NCBI GenBank assembly: GCA_965204415.1
Contig: CBDBEL010000004.1
Coordinates: 1,240,001-1,304,000, forward strand
Length of the DNA: 64,000 nucleotides
Origin: Aldehydirespirator sp965204415
GTDB lineage: Bacteria; Actinomycetota; Acidimicrobiia; Acidimicrobiales; Aldehydirespiratoraceae
Direction of reading: 5' to 3'
The notes below the pieces were generated by a model. It did not search any database and was not told where the DNA came from. It was given only the letters and a program-made list of their open reading frames with translations. Below, piece after piece: positions 8,732-17,571 of the stretch. The translations under genes and the position numbers were made by a program. Within the stretch, counting starts at the first letter, position 1. Every line of letters begins with the position of its first letter.

Positions 8732-9259
8732 TCAGGGCGGCAAGTCTTCGATGGAGTCCAGGCCCAGGTGCTCGAGGAACTGCGGTGTCGTCCCGTACAG
8801 CACCGCCTGACCGGGGCCGGGCGCTCGGGCAACCTCGTCGATGTAGCCGCGGCGCCGGAGCGTCCGCATGACGCCGTCGACATTCACTCCCCTGATCTCG
8901 GCGACCTGGTTGCGTGACACCGGCTGCTTGTAGGCGACGACGGCCAGCGTCTCGAGCGCGGCGGCCGAGAGCCGGGCACTGTGGCCCTCGCGCACGAACC
9001 GCTCCACGTAGGCGTCCTGGGCGGGAGCGGTCTGGAAGCGGTAGCCGCCGGCCACCCTGGCCAGCACGAAGCCCCGTCCCTGACACTCGTACTCCTCGGC
9101 GAGCCGTTCGCAGGCCGCCCGCACCCGTTCGGTCGAGGTGCCGAGCACCCCGGCCAGCACCGACTCCGGCACCGGCTCCTCCGCCAGCAGCAGCACGGCC
9201 TCCAGCGCGGCCGCGATCCCGGAGTCTCCGCTGGTGTCGAGGCCGGCGGGTCCGCTCAT
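8732..9259 (-). CDS. scpB: segregation and condensation protein B (C-terminus frameshifted)
   Basis: ScpB is the winged-helix kleisin partner of ScpA in the SMC complex. The family pattern is clear (ALEAVLLLAEEPVPES near the start, then LSAAALETLAVVAYKQPVSR and IRGVNVDGVMRTLRRRGYI). The frame stops at 8732 after IEDLPP. A shift of one base at the CCC run before the stop opens a frame that continues LSEFVPDPEEVEAMENRL, typical ScpB C-terminal sequence, to a stop at 8622. The last about 36 residues are therefore displaced by a 1-bp deletion, real or from assembly. scpA is 15 nt upstream. Confidence 0.9.
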   Translation of the reverse strand: MSGPAGLDTSGDSGIAAALEAVLLLAEEPVPESVLAGVLGTSTERVRAACERLAEEYECQGRGFVLARVAGGYRFQTAPAQDAYVERFVREGHSARLSAAALETLAVVAYKQPVSRNQVAEIRGVNVDGVMRTLRRRGYIDEVARAPGPGQAVLYGTTPQFLEHLGLDSIEDLPP

Positions 9260-9274
9260 CAGAGTCTCAATCCC

Positions 9275-10063
9275 TCAGCCCTCGTAGATGTCCGCGCCCG
9301 CGACCGCGGCCTGTCGAACATCGGCGTCGTCGCCGCCGGTCCACACCACGACGATGTCACCGAACGTGGTGGCCTGCTCGACATCGGCCAGTCCCTGCTT
9401 GACCAGTTCCAGCAGCGCGAGGAAGCGCACCACCAGCCCGATGCGGTCATCGATGCCGGAGGTGAGACGGCGGAAGGTCACCCGCTCGGTCCTGGCCAAT
9501 TCCTCGACCAGCTCGGCTACGGCATCGCCCACCGTCACCGAGATCGGCGCGATGTGGGCGATGTCGACCCGGGGGGCGGGAGCGGGCGCCGCGGCCCGCA
9601 GGCAGGCAGCCCGCACCTCGGAGGGCGACACCGAGTCCAGGATCGAAGGAGCCAGCAGCAGCCAACGCTCCTCGGTGGCACCCAGCCGGCGGGGCCGGCT
9701 GAGGGCCGCAACCTCCAGCATGCGGCGCAGCCTCTCCGACGCGTGCCGGAACATGGCGCACTCCGCCAGCCGGGCCAGGAGCAGGTCCCGCTCCGAGATC
9801 CCGTCCAGTTCGTCGTCGAGCTCGACGACGGTGTCGGTGGGCAGCATCCGTTTGACCTTCATGTCCACGAGAGTCGCGGCGATGAGCAGGAACTCGGTCG
9901 ACACCTCCAAGTCGCACTCCGGCATCCGGTCGATCTCGGCCAGGAAGGCGTCGGTGATTTGGGCGATGGGAATGTCGTAGATCTCCACTTTCTCGCGCAG
10001 GATGAGCTGCAGGAGCAGGTCGAAGGGCCCGCTGTAGACGGCGGTGGACACCTCGTAGGCCAT
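9275..10063 (-). CDS. scpA: segregation and condensation protein A
   Basis: The kleisin subunit that bridges SMC heads for chromosome segregation. The ATG at 10063 gives the family start (MAYEVSTAVYSGPFDLLLQL); the open frame runs on upstream but lies antisense to trpS there. The N-terminal SMC-binding helices (REKVEIYDIPIAQITDAFL) and the C-terminal winged-helix segment (VTFRRLTSGIDDRIGLVVRF) are present. The length is 262 residues. It is the first gene of the seven-gene minus-strand operon. The start is 33 nt from the divergent trpS start, and TAATCT lies 7 nt before its ATG. Confidence 0.93.
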   Translation of the reverse strand: MAYEVSTAVYSGPFDLLLQLILREKVEIYDIPIAQITDAFLAEIDRMPECDLEVSTEFLLIAATLVDMKVKRMLPTDTVVELDDELDGISERDLLLARLAECAMFRHASERLRRMLEVAALSRPRRLGATEERWLLLAPSILDSVSPSEVRAACLRAAAPAPAPRVDIAHIAPISVTVGDAVAELVEELARTERVTFRRLTSGIDDRIGLVVRFLALLELVKQGLADVEQATTFGDIVVVWTGGDDADVRQAAVAGADIYEG

Positions 10064-10096
10064 CAGGGGGAGATTACTCCCGTACGCTGGCGCCCC
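10064..10096. promoter_or_regulatory. divergent scpA/trpS promoter region
   Basis: Only 33 nt separate the two start codons. On the minus strand TAATCT (10071-10076) is 7 nt before scpA. On the plus strand TACGCT (10083-10088) is 8 nt before trpS. Both fit leaderless transcription, so each -35 element must lie inside the opposite gene or its start. Confidence 0.45.
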
Positions 10097-11083
10097 ATGA
10101 CCACCCGGGTCCTGTCCGGCATCCAGCCCAGCGGCGATCTGCACCTCGGCAACTACCTGGGAGCGATCCGCAACTGGGCCAGGATCCAGCACACCGCCGA
10201 CGCCTTCCATCCCGTGGTCGACCTTCACGCGGTCACCGTGCCCCAGGAGCCCGGCGAGCTCGGCCGGGCGACCCTGCGCATGTCGCAGATGCTCATGGCC
10301 GGTGGCCTCGACCCGGAGGTATGCACGATCTTCGTCCAGAGCCATGTGCGAGAGCACACCGAGTGCGCCTGGCTCCTGGAGTGCAACGTGTCGTTCGGCG
10401 AACTCAGCCGCATGACCCAGTTCAAGGACAAGTCGCACCAGCAGGAGTTCATCTCGGCCGGGCTGTTCACCTATCCCGCGCTGCAAGCGGCCGACATCCT
10501 GCTGTACGACGCCGACGAGGTTCCGGTGGGGGACGACCAGCGCCAGCACATCGAGCTCACCCGCGACATCGCGGACCGGTTCAACTCCCGCTACGGGCCC
10601 ACCTTCAAGCCGCCCGAGGCGGTCGTGCCCGCAGCCGGGGCCCGGGTGATGGACCTCCAGCACCCCACCAACAAGATGTCCAAGTCGCTGGACTCGCCCC
10701 GCGGCACCGTGGACCTTCTCGACGACCCGTCGGTCATCGTCCGCAAGATCAAGTCGGCGGTAACCGACAGCGAGTCCGAGGTCCGCTACGACGCGAAGGC
10801 CAAGCCCGGAGTGTCGAACCTGCTGTCCATCCTGGGCGCCGCCACCGGGCGGACACCGGAGGAGGCCGCGGCGGGCTACTCGATGTACGGCCCCCTCAAG
10901 GCCGACACCGCCGACGCGGTGGTCGAGCTGCTGCGTCCCATCCGGACCCGCTTCGCCGAGCTAGAGGCCGACCCCGCGGAGACGTCCCGGCTGCTGGCGA
11001 TCGGCGCGGACAAGGCCCGAGCCATCGCGTCGGTCACCCTGGAGCGGGCCCGCACCAACATCGGCCTGCTCGCTCCCACCTGA
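10097..11083 (+). CDS. trpS: tryptophanyl-tRNA synthetase
   Basis: Class I aminoacyl-tRNA synthetase charging tRNA-Trp, 328 residues. The HIGH-type motif is in SGIQPSGDLHLGNYLGAIRN at the N-terminus and the KMSKS loop in NKMSKSLDSPRGT near residue 195. The tryptophan-pocket segment DQRQHIELTRDIA is present. The ATG at 10097 is chosen because the motif begins 9 residues later; the long upstream open frame is antisense to scpA and scpB. It is transcribed divergently from scpA. Confidence 0.97.
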   Translation: MTTRVLSGIQPSGDLHLGNYLGAIRNWARIQHTADAFHPVVDLHAVTVPQEPGELGRATLRMSQMLMAGGLDPEVCTIFVQSHVREHTECAWLLECNVSFGELSRMTQFKDKSHQQEFISAGLFTYPALQAADILLYDADEVPVGDDQRQHIELTRDIADRFNSRYGPTFKPPEAVVPAAGARVMDLQHPTNKMSKSLDSPRGTVDLLDDPSVIVRKIKSAVTDSESEVRYDAKAKPGVSNLLSILGAATGRTPEEAAAGYSMYGPLKADTADAVVELLRPIRTRFAELEADPAETSRLLAIGADKARAIASVTLERARTNIGLLAPT

Positions 11084-11098
11084 CGACCCGCGGCAGCA

Positions 11099-11119
11099 CG
11101 CTCAAGGGGTGCTTGAGCG
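11099..11119. terminator. stem-loop between trpS and the convergent coiled-coil gene
   Basis: CGCTCAAG-GGGTG-CTTGAGCG forms a perfect 8-bp stem with a 5-nt loop, 16 nt after the trpS stop and before the convergent 11158 gene. There is no U-tract, as is common in high-GC actinobacteria. It could serve both directions. Confidence 0.45.
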
Positions 11120-11157
11120 GACCCACGTCCACAACTACAAGTGCCCGGGTCGGAGGA

Positions 11158-11610
11158 TCAGCCTCCGGCCGGGACCGCGAGCAGCGCGATCCAGATGGAG
11201 ATGGTGGCCAGGACGACGGTGGACACGGTGATGTACAGGTGCCTGGCCTGACTCTTGACCAGTTCGGCGTGGCTCTCGGCGTGGGCGACCTTGATATCGG
11301 CGAGGGCGTCGGTGAACTCGACCCTTGTGTCGGCGAGTTCACTCGCAATGCCTGCGAGGGCGTCGGTGAACTCGACCCTTGTGTCGGCGAGTTCACTCGC
11401 AATGCCTGCGAGGGCGTCGGTGAACTCGACCCTCATCTCGGCGAGGGCGGCGGTGAACGTGGCCGTGAGGACCTTGAGGTCGTCCTTGGTGGCGACGTTG
11501 TCCCAGCCGCTAGGTGGCAGCTGCTCCATAAGGGTCTCTGCGTCGTCTGTGCCCATCAGTTCCGACAGGGTGTTGAACAGCGAAGCTCGCTGTGCCTGGG
11601 TCGTTGCCAC
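11158..11610 (-). CDS. coiled-coil protein with C-terminal membrane anchor and 18-residue repeats
   Basis: This 150-residue protein is of unknown function. Residues 1-50 are polar (TLSELMGTDDAETLMEQLPP). The middle is a helical repeat block with the 18-residue unit EFTDALAGIASELADTRV occurring twice and a partial third, predicted as a long coiled coil. Residues about 125-147 (LYITVSTVVLATISIWIALLA) form a single membrane helix near the C-terminus, so the protein is probably tail-anchored. The layout recalls DUF1640/CCDC90-like proteins, but I see no diagnostic motif. It stands alone between trpS (convergent) and xerD. Confidence 0.6.
   Translation of the reverse strand: MATTQAQRASLFNTLSELMGTDDAETLMEQLPPSGWDNVATKDDLKVLTATFTAALAEMRVEFTDALAGIASELADTRVEFTDALAGIASELADTRVEFTDALADIKVAHAESHAELVKSQARHLYITVSTVVLATISIWIALLAVPAGG
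11301..11434. repeat. 54-bp tandem repeat inside the coiled-coil gene
   Basis: CGAGGGCGTCGGTGAACTCG recurs at 11301, 11355 and 11409, an exact 54-bp period. The first two units are almost identical at the nucleotide level and the third is partial. Near-identity of DNA, not just protein, points to recent expansion or slippage. Confidence 0.9.
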
Positions 11611-11748
11611 TTTCGGGCCTCCCGTCTACTCGTCTCGACTAGCGGGGAGCCCTCGACGGCTCCGATCGTGCCCGGAACGGCGGGCCGTACCAGGCCATCT
11701 GACACAATAGCAGCAAACTACTGCAACTGCGATGAATTTGAGATAAAT

Positions 11749-12717
11749 TCAGTTACCGACCGCTACCGCTCTGGGGTGGGCGGCGCGGTAGACGGCCCGC
11801 AGGCGCTCCGTCGACACTCTGGTGTAGATCTGGGTGGTGGAGATCGAGGCGTGGCCGAGCATCTCCTGCACGAAGCGGATGTCGGCCCCGCCGTCGAGCA
11901 TGTGGGTGGCACAGGAGTGGCGCAGCACGTGGGGCGTCAGCAGCGAGCCGATGCCGGCCGCTTCGCCGTGGCGGCGCACAACCAGCCACAGCCCCTGGCG
12001 GCTGAGACGGCCGCCCCGCTGGTTGAGGAACACCGCCTCGGCATCGCCGCGGCGGGCCCAGAGCTCGGGCTCCAGCGCGCCGCGGCCGTCCGGTGCCAGC
12101 CATCGCTCCAGAGCGGTGGCCGCGCACCGGCCGAGGGGCACGATCCGCTCCTTGGCGCCCTTGCCGGTCACCCGCACCAACCCGTCGTGGAGGTCCACGT
12201 CACCGAGTGACAGCGAGCCGGCCTCGGAGATCCGGCAGCCCGTGCCGTAGAGCACCTCCAACACGGCCCGGTCCCGTCGAGCCGCCGGATCGTCACCGAC
12301 GACGGCCTCCATCAGCGAGCCGACCTGGGGGACAGACAGGGCCTTGGGAAGGCCCCGGGGCGGGCTCGGGATCTCCACGTCCGCGGTCGGGTCGTCGCCC
12401 CGATGGCCTTCGGCGGCCAGGAAGCGGTGGAGGCCCCTCACCGACACGAGCATCCGGGTGACGGAGGCGGCGGCCAGGCCGGTGCCCTGCAATGCCCGCA
12501 CGAACGCGACCACATCGGTCTCGGCGGCGTCGTCGAGCCCGCGCCCCCCGGCGGCGAGGTGGGCGCGGTAGCGCAGCAGGTCTCGCCGGTAGGCCTCGAC
12601 CGTGCGGGGCGAGCGGCCCCGCTCCACTCCGAGCCAGGCCAGGAACTCCTCGGCCCTGGCGTCCAGGCTCGCGGCTTCAGCCTCTGGAGGCGCTAGGGGC
12701 GGCGCCACCGGGCTCAC
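11749..12717 (-). CDS. xerD: site-specific tyrosine recombinase XerD-like
   Basis: 322-residue tyrosine recombinase, probably the chromosome-dimer resolvase acting at dif. The SAM-like N-terminal domain contains FLAWLGVERGRSPRTVEAYR. Catalytic residues are visible: Arg in GTGCRISEAGSL, Lys in VTGKGAKERIVPLG, HVLRH (His and Arg), the second His in MLGHASIST and the Tyr in TQIYTRV. The start is GTG 12717, 31 nt after the NUDIX stop. Position at the end of the tlyA-nadK-recN-pyrG-NUDIX run matches the usual actinobacterial xerD context and argues against a mobile integrase. Confidence 0.92.
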   Translation of the reverse strand: MSPVAPPLAPPEAEAASLDARAEEFLAWLGVERGRSPRTVEAYRRDLLRYRAHLAAGGRGLDDAAETDVVAFVRALQGTGLAAASVTRMLVSVRGLHRFLAAEGHRGDDPTADVEIPSPPRGLPKALSVPQVGSLMEAVVGDDPAARRDRAVLEVLYGTGCRISEAGSLSLGDVDLHDGLVRVTGKGAKERIVPLGRCAATALERWLAPDGRGALEPELWARRGDAEAVFLNQRGGRLSRQGLWLVVRRHGEAAGIGSLLTPHVLRHSCATHMLDGGADIRFVQEMLGHASISTTQIYTRVSTERLRAVYRAAHPRAVAVGN

Positions 12718-12748
12718 CGTTGCCGAGGCCGAGCGGACGGCGGGCGGC

Positions 12749-13357
12749 TCACGGCGAGCCCGCTCCCAGCCGGCGCTGCGCCAGGAGCAGGCCGATGATG
12801 GTCTTCGCGTCGCGGATCTCGCCCCGATCGATCATCTCGATGGCCTCGCCCCAGCCGACCCGCTCGATGGTCATCCATTCTTCCTCGGCTCCGTCGGGCT
12901 GGCGAGCCACGGGCCTGAGCCCGGTGGCCAGGAAGACATGGGAGAGCTCGTCGCAGAAGCCCGGCGAGTTGAAGAACGTCCCCAACTCCTCCAGCGACTC
13001 GCAGGCCAGACCGGCCTCCTCGGCCAGCTCGCGGCGAGCAGTGCCGGCAGGATGCTCCCCACCGACGTCGCGGGTCCCGGCCGGGATCTCGAGCAGAACG
13101 CCCTCCACCGGCGTGCGATACTGCCGCAGCAGCACGACATCGTCGCCGTCGGTGGCCACAACCGCGACCGCGCCGCGGTGATGCACGACGTCACGGGTCA
13201 TGCGCTCGCCGTCCGGGGTGACGAAGACGCTCTCGGTGAGGCGGACGACCCGGCCGGCGTGAATCTCCCGTTCCGCCACCTTTCGAAAGTCGCCGCTTCC
13301 GGATGCGGCGCCAGCTCGATCCTCGGCAGGGCCCGGCGACGCGGACACGCACGTCAC
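12749..13357 (-). CDS. NUDIX hydrolase, ADP-ribose pyrophosphatase type
   Basis: Housekeeping NUDIX hydrolase, about 202 residues, likely cleaving ADP-ribose or related sugar nucleotides. The Nudix box GX5EX7REUXEEXGU is complete: it starts in GGEHPAGTARREL and ends in AEEAGL near residue 115. The upstream strand VVLLRQYRTPVEGVLLEIPAG is characteristic of the ADPRase group. The start GTG 13357 overlaps the pyrG stop by 4 bp (GTGA), a coupled arrangement common in actinobacteria; GTG 13348 is an alternative. Confidence 0.88.
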   Translation of the reverse strand: MTCVSASPGPAEDRAGAASGSGDFRKVAEREIHAGRVVRLTESVFVTPDGERMTRDVVHHRGAVAVVATDGDDVVLLRQYRTPVEGVLLEIPAGTRDVGGEHPAGTARRELAEEAGLACESLEELGTFFNSPGFCDELSHVFLATGLRPVARQPDGAEEEWMTIERVGWGEAIEMIDRGEIRDAKTIIGLLLAQRRLGAGSP

Positions 13358-15015
13358 GCCGGAGCCGAGGGTCCCGCAGGCTCGTAGTCGCTTATCTCCG
13401 GCAGTCGCGGGTTGCGGCCCGCAGCCCGCACCGTCGCGGCGGCCACGAGCCCGCTGAACAGCGGCGCCGGCCGGTTGGGGCGACTCTTGAACTCCGGGTG
13501 GGCCTGGGTGCCGACCCAGTAGGGATGGCCCCCGAGCTCGACGAACTCGACCAGCCTCCCGTCGGGCGACTCGCCGCAGAGCACCATGTCGGAGGCCTCG
13601 AACCGGGTCCGGTAGCGGGGGTTGAACTCGTAGCGGTGGCGGTGCCGCTCCGACACCACCTCCTCCCCGTAGGCCAGCGCGACCTGCGAGCCGGGCTGCA
13701 GCTGGGCCACGTACGCGCCGAGGCGCATAGTGCCGCCGTAGTCGGTGACGCCGCGCTGGCTGTCCATCAGGTCGATGACCGGATGAGGCGTCAAGGCGTC
13801 GAACTCGGTGGAGTTGGCATCGGCCAGCCCCAAGGCGTTGCGGGCGTACTCGATGGTCATCACCTGCATGCCCAGGCACAGGCCGAGGCAGGGGATCAGG
13901 TTGTCGCGGGCATAGCCCGCGGCCGCGATCTTGCCCTCGATGCCCCGTTCGCCGAAGCCCCCGGGGATGACGATGCCGTCGAGGTCGCGCAAGCGCCCGG
14001 CGACCAGCAGCCCCTCGACCTCCTCGGCCTGCACCCATTCGATCTCGATGTCGGCGCCGTGGTGGATGGCGGCGTGGTTGAGAGCCTCGATCACGGACAG
14101 GTAGGCGTCGGGGAGGCTCACGTACTTGCCGATCAGGCCGATCCGCACCGGCGCGGAGGCCAGCCGGATCCGCTCCACCAGGGCCTCCCACTCCGCCAAG
14201 TCCACGTCGCGGGAGTTCAGGCCCAGCTGCCGGCACACCACGTCGTCGAGTCCCTCGGAGTGCAGGATGAGCGGTATCTCGTACAGGCTGCCCGCGTCGG
14301 CACACGTGATCACCGCCTCCGGAGACACGTCGCAGAGGTTGGAGATCTTGAGTTCGAGTTCCTTGGTGAGAGGAGTCTCGCACCGGCACACGATCGCGTC
14401 GGGCTGCACCCCCCGCGAGCGCAGCTCGGTTACCGAGTGCTGGGTGGGCTTGGTCTTCTGCTCGCCGGTGGGCCCGATGAACGGGACCAGGGTGACGTGC
14501 ACGAAACAGACGTTGGAGCGGCCCACGTCGAGGCGGAACTGCCGGATGGCCTCGAGGAACGGAAGGATCTCGATGTCGCCGACAGTGCCGCCCAACTCGG
14601 TGATCACGACATCGACGTCCTCGCTCGCAAGCCGGGCGATGCGCCGCTTGATCTCGTCGGTCACCTGGGGGATCACCTGAACCGTGCGACCGAGGTAGTC
14701 GCCGCGGCGCTCCGACGCTATGACCTCCGAGTAGATCGACCCGGTGGTGCCGTTGGACTCGCGGGTGAGGCTCTCGTCGATGAACCGCTCGTAGTGGCCC
14801 AGGTCGAGGTCGGTCTCGCCGCCGTCGTCGGTGACGAAGACCTCGCCGTGCTCGAACGGGTTCATGGTGCCCGGATCGACGTTGAGGTAGGGGTCGAGCT
14901 TGAGCATCGTCACCCGCAGGCCCCGGGCCTTCAGCAGGCGCCCCAGCGAGGCTCCGGTCAGCCCCTTGCCCAAGCCGCTGACCACACCACCGGTGACGAA
15001 GACGTGCTTTGTCAT
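13354..15015 (-). CDS. pyrG: CTP synthase
   Basis: Converts UTP to CTP with glutamine as nitrogen donor; 553 residues, full length. The N-terminal synthetase domain starts TKHVFVTGGVVSGLGKG and carries VKVIPQVTDEIK-like and GGTVGDIEILPFLEAIRQ segments. The C-terminal class I glutamine amidotransferase domain has GGFGERGIEGK, the nucleophile Cys in CLGLCLGMQ, and the catalytic His/Glu pair in QAHPEFKS. recN is 58 nt upstream and the NUDIX gene overlaps its stop. Confidence 0.97.
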   Translation of the reverse strand: MTKHVFVTGGVVSGLGKGLTGASLGRLLKARGLRVTMLKLDPYLNVDPGTMNPFEHGEVFVTDDGGETDLDLGHYERFIDESLTRESNGTTGSIYSEVIASERRGDYLGRTVQVIPQVTDEIKRRIARLASEDVDVVITELGGTVGDIEILPFLEAIRQFRLDVGRSNVCFVHVTLVPFIGPTGEQKTKPTQHSVTELRSRGVQPDAIVCRCETPLTKELELKISNLCDVSPEAVITCADAGSLYEIPLILHSEGLDDVVCRQLGLNSRDVDLAEWEALVERIRLASAPVRIGLIGKYVSLPDAYLSVIEALNHAAIHHGADIEIEWVQAEEVEGLLVAGRLRDLDGIVIPGGFGERGIEGKIAAAGYARDNLIPCLGLCLGMQVMTIEYARNALGLADANSTEFDALTPHPVIDLMDSQRGVTDYGGTMRLGAYVAQLQPGSQVALAYGEEVVSERHRHRYEFNPRYRTRFEASDMVLCGESPDGRLVEFVELGGHPYWVGTQAHPEFKSRPNRPAPLFSGLVAAATVRAAGRNPRLPEISDYEPAGPSAPA

Positions 15016-15073
15016 CGGGATCCCACCCTACCCCGCCCGCACCGGCGCCAGGCGGACCGCACCGGAGGTCTCG

Positions 15074-16660
15074 CTAGTGAGGCCGCTGCGACGCGGCAGC
15101 TTCCAGCAGTTCCTCCGCATGCTGGAGGGCCGACGGCGACTGGGGCGATCCCGACAGCATCCTCGACAGTTCGACCAGGCGGTCCTCCCCGACCACGGTG
15201 CGCAGTCCCACCACGGTCGCCCCTGCGACCTCGGTCTTCTCCAGCGCCAGGTGCTGGTCCGCGTGGGCCGCTACCTGCGGGAGATGGGTCACCACGATCA
15301 CCTGATGATCGGCACCGAGGGCGGCCAGGCTGCGGCCGACCGCTTGAGCGGCAGTGCCGCCGACGCCCGCGTCGACCTCGTCGAAGACCAGGGTCTCCGG
15401 TCCCGCGGTCAGAACCAGCCTCAGGGCGAGCATCGTCCTGGCCAGTTCGCCCCCGCTGGCCACCCGGCTCAACCGGAGCGGCTCGTGACCGGGGTTGGCC
15501 GCCAAGCGGAACGAGACCTGCTCGCCGGCATCGCCGCTGACGTCGACGGTCAGGCGGGCTGCGCCCATGGCCAGCTCGGCCAGATGCGACTCGACCGCCG
15601 CGGCCAGCCGGGGCGCGGCCGCGGACCGTTCGCCCTGAACGCGGGCCTGCTCAGCGACGAGGCGCTCCGACACGTCGGACCGGCGCGACTCCAACGCGGC
15701 GGCTCTCTCCTCGTGTCCCTCGAGCTCGTGGAGTCGTCGCGCCGCCTCCGATCGGAAGTCGAGCACTTCCTCGAGCGTGGAGCCGTACTTGCGCCGCAGC
15801 CCGGCCAGCAGCTGCCGCCGCTCGCGCAGCGCGGCGAGAGCGGCCGGATCATCGGTGATCGCCTCCATGGAGGCCCTGGCCTCGGCCGAGATGTCGGCGA
15901 TCTCGGCTGCGGCGTCGGCGATCCTGGAGGCAAGTCCGGCGAAGAGCTCCCGCCCGGCAAGGGCGGCCTGGGCGCGACCCAACCCGTCGGACACTTCGCT
16001 GTCGGCGCTGAGCAGCCTCGTCGCATGGGCGGCGGCCTGGCGGTGCGCGGCCGCGTCGGCCAGCACCGACTCGTCGCGGTCGAGGCGTTCGTCCTCGCCG
16101 GGATCGGAGACGGCGGCACCGTCGATCTCGGAGAGTTGATGGCGCAGCAGATCGATCTCGCGGAAGCGGGCCCGGGCGTCGCCGCCGAACTCGGCGAGGC
16201 CGGCCTCGACGGCCCGCAGCTCGTCGACGAGGCCGGCCATCGTCGCGGTGTCGATGGCGCCGAAACTGTCCAGCACGGAACGCTGGATGGGGCCTCGCAG
16301 CAGCGACTGGTGGGTGTGCTGGCCGTGCAGATCGACGAGGTCTCGCCCCAGTTCCTCGAGCGCGGCCGCGGTGGCCAGATGGCCGTCGATGTAGGCCCGG
16401 GACCGGCCGTCCGCCGGTATCACCCGGCGCAGCACCACCTCGCTGTCACCGGAGACGAACCGTCCCTCGACCTCGGCCTCCGGCGCGCCGGGGCCTGCCA
16501 GCGCCGGAGCGGCCCGGCCGCCGGTCAGCAGGTCGATGGCGCCGACGACCAGTGTCTTGCCCGCGCCCGTCTCTCCGGTCACCGCCGTCATGCCTGCGCC
16601 CAGGACCAGCTCCATCTCCTCGATCACGCCGAGGTTCCGGACGATCAGCTCGGTCAGCAC
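15074..16660 (-). CDS. recN: DNA repair protein RecN
   Basis: SMC-like ATPase for double-strand break repair, 528 residues. Walker A is in VTGETGAGKTLVVGAIDLL near residue 30. The coiled-coil halves flank the centre. The C-terminal ABC half has LSRVASGGELARTMLALRLV (signature) and TLVFDEVDAGVGGTAAQ (Walker B, D-loop). The start is GTG 16660, 39 nt after the nadK stop, in the conserved tlyA-nadK-recN order. Confidence 0.95.
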   Translation of the reverse strand: MLTELIVRNLGVIEEMELVLGAGMTAVTGETGAGKTLVVGAIDLLTGGRAAPALAGPGAPEAEVEGRFVSGDSEVVLRRVIPADGRSRAYIDGHLATAAALEELGRDLVDLHGQHTHQSLLRGPIQRSVLDSFGAIDTATMAGLVDELRAVEAGLAEFGGDARARFREIDLLRHQLSEIDGAAVSDPGEDERLDRDESVLADAAAHRQAAAHATRLLSADSEVSDGLGRAQAALAGRELFAGLASRIADAAAEIADISAEARASMEAITDDPAALAALRERRQLLAGLRRKYGSTLEEVLDFRSEAARRLHELEGHEERAAALESRRSDVSERLVAEQARVQGERSAAAPRLAAAVESHLAELAMGAARLTVDVSGDAGEQVSFRLAANPGHEPLRLSRVASGGELARTMLALRLVLTAGPETLVFDEVDAGVGGTAAQAVGRSLAALGADHQVIVVTHLPQVAAHADQHLALEKTEVAGATVVGLRTVVGEDRLVELSRMLSGSPQSPSALQHAEELLEAAASQRPH

Positions 16661-16699
16661 GAGATCCCGATCGGGCGACTCGCCCGGCCGGCCGCAGCC

Positions 16700-17566
16700 T
16701 CAGCGGTCATTGAGTCCGAACTTGGTCTTGAGCACCTGATGGAACCGGCGGGCGCCGAAAGTCACCAGGCGAGCAGGACTGGGAGACGCCGAGCACACGA
16801 CGACATCGTCCTGGTCGAGCCCGGCCAGCCGCCGGCCGTCCACCGACAGCACCGCGCCCCGGTCCGACAGAACCTTGAGCTGCACTCTGGTGGTGTCGGC
16901 CACCACCATGGAGCGATCGAACAGCATGTGGGGCGAGACCGGCGTGAGCAGCAGCGCCCGATGGGTGGGGTCGATCACCGGCCCCCTCGCCGACAGCGAG
17001 TAGGCGGTGGAACCGGTCGGGGTGGACACGATGAAGCCGTCGGCCGCGTACGAGGTGAAGTGCTCATCGTCGAACGAGACTCCCAGGCGCAGAGCGTAGG
17101 ACGCGGCGGGCCGCTCCACGACAGCCTCGTTCAGGGCGAGGAACCTCTGCGGGACCGGATCAGCTCCCGCGGACGCGGCGGTGGGTTCCACGGTGAGCAG
17201 CATCCGCTCCTCGATGCCATGGTCGCCGGCCAGCACCCGGTCGATGGCCGTGTGCGCGTCGGCCGGCGCCACCTCGGTCAGGTAACCCATACGGCCGTAG
17301 TTCACGCCGAGGATCGGCACGCCCGACTCCCCGACCAGCTCGACGGCCCGCAGGATCGATCCATCCCCGCCGAGGGTCACCACCGCGTCGAGACCCTCGG
17401 CGAAGTGGGCCGGATCGGCCGCCAGATGGGCGCACGACGCCGCGGCCGCCTCCTCGGGCGGCATGCGGGCGCTGTGGCCCTGCCCGTCGAGCCAGAGCGA
17501 CAGGTCGCGGGCCGCGGCCGCGGCCTCGGGACGACCCTGATGGACAATGAGACCGACGACCGCCAC
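16700..17566 (-). CDS. nadK: NAD kinase
   Basis: ATP/polyphosphate-dependent NAD kinase producing NADP, 288 residues. The motifs VVTLGGDGSILRA (GGDG) and GVNYGRMGYLTEV are present, as are DGFIVSTPTGSTAYSLSARG (the conserved NAD-binding stretch) and the C-terminal VSPHMLFDRSMV. GTG 17566 is chosen because it begins VAVVGLIVHQGRPEA, the family N-terminus, 5 nt after the tlyA stop. TTG 17575, overlapping that stop, is the alternative. Confidence 0.94.
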   Translation of the reverse strand: MAVVGLIVHQGRPEAAAAARDLSLWLDGQGHSARMPPEEAAAASCAHLAADPAHFAEGLDAVVTLGGDGSILRAVELVGESGVPILGVNYGRMGYLTEVAPADAHTAIDRVLAGDHGIEERMLLTVEPTAASAGADPVPQRFLALNEAVVERPAASYALRLGVSFDDEHFTSYAADGFIVSTPTGSTAYSLSARGPVIDPTHRALLLTPVSPHMLFDRSMVVADTTRVQLKVLSDRGAVLSVDGRRLAGLDQDDVVVCSASPSPARLVTFGARRFHQVLKTKFGLNDR

Positions 17567-17571
17567 GGACT

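Noticed and set aside
8622..9086. A separate 154-residue gene overlapping scpB
   Set aside because: Only its last about 36 codons are protein-like, and they are the displaced ScpB C-terminus.
11301..11434. CRISPR-like array
   Set aside because: Repeats are contiguous without spacers and lie in frame inside a coiled-coil gene.
11749..12717. Tyrosine recombinase as an integrase marking a mobile element
   Set aside because: No att-like repeats, tRNA target or cargo genes are nearby, and the position matches housekeeping xerD.
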